NCBI RefSeq assembly: GCF_000426845.1
Contig: NZ_AUGD01000005.1
Coordinates: forward strand, 248,001-312,000
Length of the DNA: 64,000 bases
Reading direction: 5' to 3'
DNA from: Bradyrhizobium sp. in8p8
GTDB taxonomy: Bacteria; Pseudomonadota; Alphaproteobacteria; Rhizobiales; Xanthobacteraceae
The notes beneath the pieces are model-generated. The model searched no databases. It had not been told where the DNA came from and was given only the letters and a program-made list of their open reading frames with translations. Shown in pieces: positions 62,501 through 64,000 of this stretch. The translations under genes and the position numbers were made by a program. Each line of letters starts with the position of its first letter. Positions within the stretch are counted from its first letter, which is position 1.

Positions 62501-64000
62501 TCAACGGGAACTCGAGCGTTTGGATTCCGCATCGCGCCGAAGGTTTGACTTCGCGGCGGCCAAGGCTGCAGCGAGCTCGTCGATGTGATAGGGCTTGGGC
62601 AATATCTCGATACCCGCGCTCTCCGCGTCGCTGACCGAGGCTTCGGCGTATCCGCTGGTCAGCAATATCGGGATGTCACTTCGTCTGTTCTTGATCTCGC
62701 GCGCAAGCTCGACCCCGTTCATGCCACCCGGCATCATGATGTCGGAGAAGATCAGATCGATGCGACGCCCGTCAGCCAGGGCACCGAGCGCTGCCGCGGC
62801 GCTGGAGGCGCGCGTGACCTCGTAACCGAGCTGGCCGAGCATCTCGCTGACGAGTGCGGCAACTTCATCATCGTCCTCCACCAGCAGGACTTGCCCCTGA
62901 TTGCTCTTTTTCGGCCGCACCCTGGTGAGATCGATGAGATGCCGCTCGCTGGAAGGAGCATCGAACGATCGCGGCAGGTACAGCTCGATGCTCGTGCCCC
63001 GGCCAACCTCCGACCGAATGCGGACCGTACCCCTGGATTGCTTCGCAAATCCATGGACCTGCGCGAGCCCGAGCCCCGACCCCTTTCCCACGTCCTTGGT
63101 CGTGAAGAACGGTTCGAACACGCGCGACAGAATCTCCGGAGGCATGCCGACGCCGGTGTCGATCACCGATAGCCGGACGTAGTCGCCGGAGATCTGATCC
63201 TCGTTCAGATCAGGCAGATTCTCCCCACGCACGACGATCGTGCCGCCATTGGGCATCGCGTCGCGGGCATTGACGGCCAGGTTGAGAACGACCAGCTCGA
63301 GCTCGCCGGGGTCGACCTCCACAGGCCAAAGCTGCTCCGGAAAGTCGAACTCGACATGAACGTCGCCCCTCAGACTGCGGTCGAGCAGCTCGCGCATGCC
63401 GCCGATCTGCGCGGCGACGTCGACGGGCTGCGGCCGAAGCTTCTGCCGCCGGGAAAAAGCCAGAAGCTGCTTGGTCAGGCTGGCACCGCGCTGCGCGGCC
63501 TGGATCATCCCGTCCATCAGGCGGCGACGCCGGCTCGGATCCGTCTGGCGGTCGATCATGTCGAGGCCGCCGGAGATCACCATCAGGAGGTTGTTGAAGT
63601 CATGCGCCACGCCACCGGTGAGCTGGCCGATGGCTTCGATTTTCTGGGCCTGGCGAAGGGTTTCCTCGACCCGAGCGCGCTCCTTGATTTCCAGCCGCAG
63701 CTGCTCGTTGGCTTCCTCCAGTGCCCGCGTCCGCTCGATAACCAGTTTCTCGAGCTCTTGTGCGGTCTGCTCGCGCGCTTCGAGAAGAGCACGAATTTCA
63801 TATTGGCGCCGGCGTGCCCGTGTCGCTGATTGAATTGCGCTGGTCAGCGTGATCGGCTGAACAGGACGTTCGAGCAATGAAACGTTGCGAAGAAGTTCGA
63901 CGATGCTGCGCCGCCAGGCGACGACCGCCGGCTGCTCGCGGTGGCTGGTGAGAACGACGAAGGGTAGATCGGACCACGGCGGCTGGCTGGCGATCCATTG
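62501..64000 (-). CDS. Hybrid sensor histidine kinase (partial, N-terminus beyond the right edge)
   Basis: The frame is open from 64000 down to the stop at 62501, about 499 residues visible. The visible N-terminal part reads like the end of a receiver-like domain (LPFVVLTSHREQPAVVAWRR, LLRNVSLLERPV). A coiled coil (about 63640-63800) follows, then the HisKA H-box GGVAHDFNNLLM, N-box VVLNLAVNARDAMPNGG, G1 VIDTGVGMPPEIL and GKGSGLGLAQVHGF. The C-terminal receiver has the phospho-Asp in LIFSDIMMPGGMNG and the DD pair in LLVEDDDEV. It is close to cytosolic PAS-free stress-type kinases; the output partner is not in the window. Confidence 0.88.
   Translation of the reverse strand, partial: QWIASQPPWSDLPFVVLTSHREQPAVVAWRRSIVELLRNVSLLERPVQPITLTSAIQSATRARRRQYEIRALLEAREQTAQELEKLVIERTRALEEANEQLRLEIKERARVEETLRQAQKIEAIGQLTGGVAHDFNNLLMVISGGLDMIDRQTDPSRRRRLMDGMIQAAQRGASLTKQLLAFSRRQKLRPQPVDVAAQIGGMRELLDRSLRGDVHVEFDFPEQLWPVEVDPGELELVVLNLAVNARDAMPNGGTIVVRGENLPDLNEDQISGDYVRLSVIDTGVGMPPEILSRVFEPFFTTKDVGKGSGLGLAQVHGFAKQSRGTVRIRSEVGRGTSIELYLPRSFDAPSSERHLIDLTRVRPKKSNQGQVLLVEDDDEVAALVSEMLGQLGYEVTRASSAAAALGALADGRRIDLIFSDIMMPGGMNGVELAREIKNRRSDIPILLTSGYAEASVSDAESAGIEILPKPYHIDELAAALAAAKSNLRRDAESKRSSSR

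Overview
The window looks like chromosome of an alphaproteobacterium, most probably Bradyrhizobium or a close relative in the Nitrobacteraceae. The grounds are high GC, the division order ddl-ftsQ-ftsA-ftsZ-lpxC-bamD-recN-ligA, FtsZ with a very long C-terminal linker, and many small proteins of a type I associate with bradyrhizobia (recognised from memory, not searched). No rRNA, tRNA, CRISPR array, insertion sequence or phage module was seen.

Layout. 1-11.4 kb is a core cell-envelope and repair block on the + strand: the end of a D-Ala-D-Ala ligase, a relic of a second ddl, ftsQ, ftsA, ftsZ with a terminator, lpxC, bamD, recN, a GIY-YIG nuclease gene sandwiched between two palindromic repeats, and ligA. 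11.4-13.3 kb, on the - strand, holds the most unusual item: a two-gene RiPP locus made of a Cys-rich precursor with cysteine at every fifth residue and a radical SAM/SPASM maturase (CefA/CefB type). 13.4-31 kb is mixed metabolism and envelope: a Bcr/CflA-type exporter, an M24 aminopeptidase, prmA, a lone Flp pilin, a phytoene-dehydrogenase-like flavoprotein, a membrane-fused spermidine-synthase-like protein, a GDPD, an L,D-transpeptidase, an ABC-2 exporter, two tandem alpha/beta-hydrolase-like exported proteins (one with LysM), nadX and a PQQ-type sugar dehydrogenase.

31-43.9 kb carries lipid and envelope genes (an isoprenylcysteine-methyltransferase-like protein, an epimerase, an Mpo1-like protein, OmpA and a Cys-rich partner), a uvrD/pcrA helicase with a palindromic repeat inserted in frame, an orphan HicB, a thioesterase, a D-lactate-dehydrogenase-like flavoprotein, a caspase-like protein and a solute-binding protein. 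44-51 kb has two large GGDEF-EAL proteins on either side of an MFS transporter. 51-55 kb is packed with very small genes around cspA and rpsU. 55-57 kb is a divergent tetR/cytochrome P450 pair with a perfect palindromic operator over the P450 promoter. 57-64 kb holds an AsmA-like protein, a DUF2336 protein, a small gene and the C-terminal part of a hybrid histidine kinase that runs off the right edge.

Genes that probably work together are ftsQ/ftsA/ftsZ (divisome), lpxC/bamD (outer membrane), recN/ligA/uvrD (DNA repair), the RiPP pair, the ABC ATPase/permease pair, the OmpA/Cys-rich pair (TGATG overlap), and tetR/P450.
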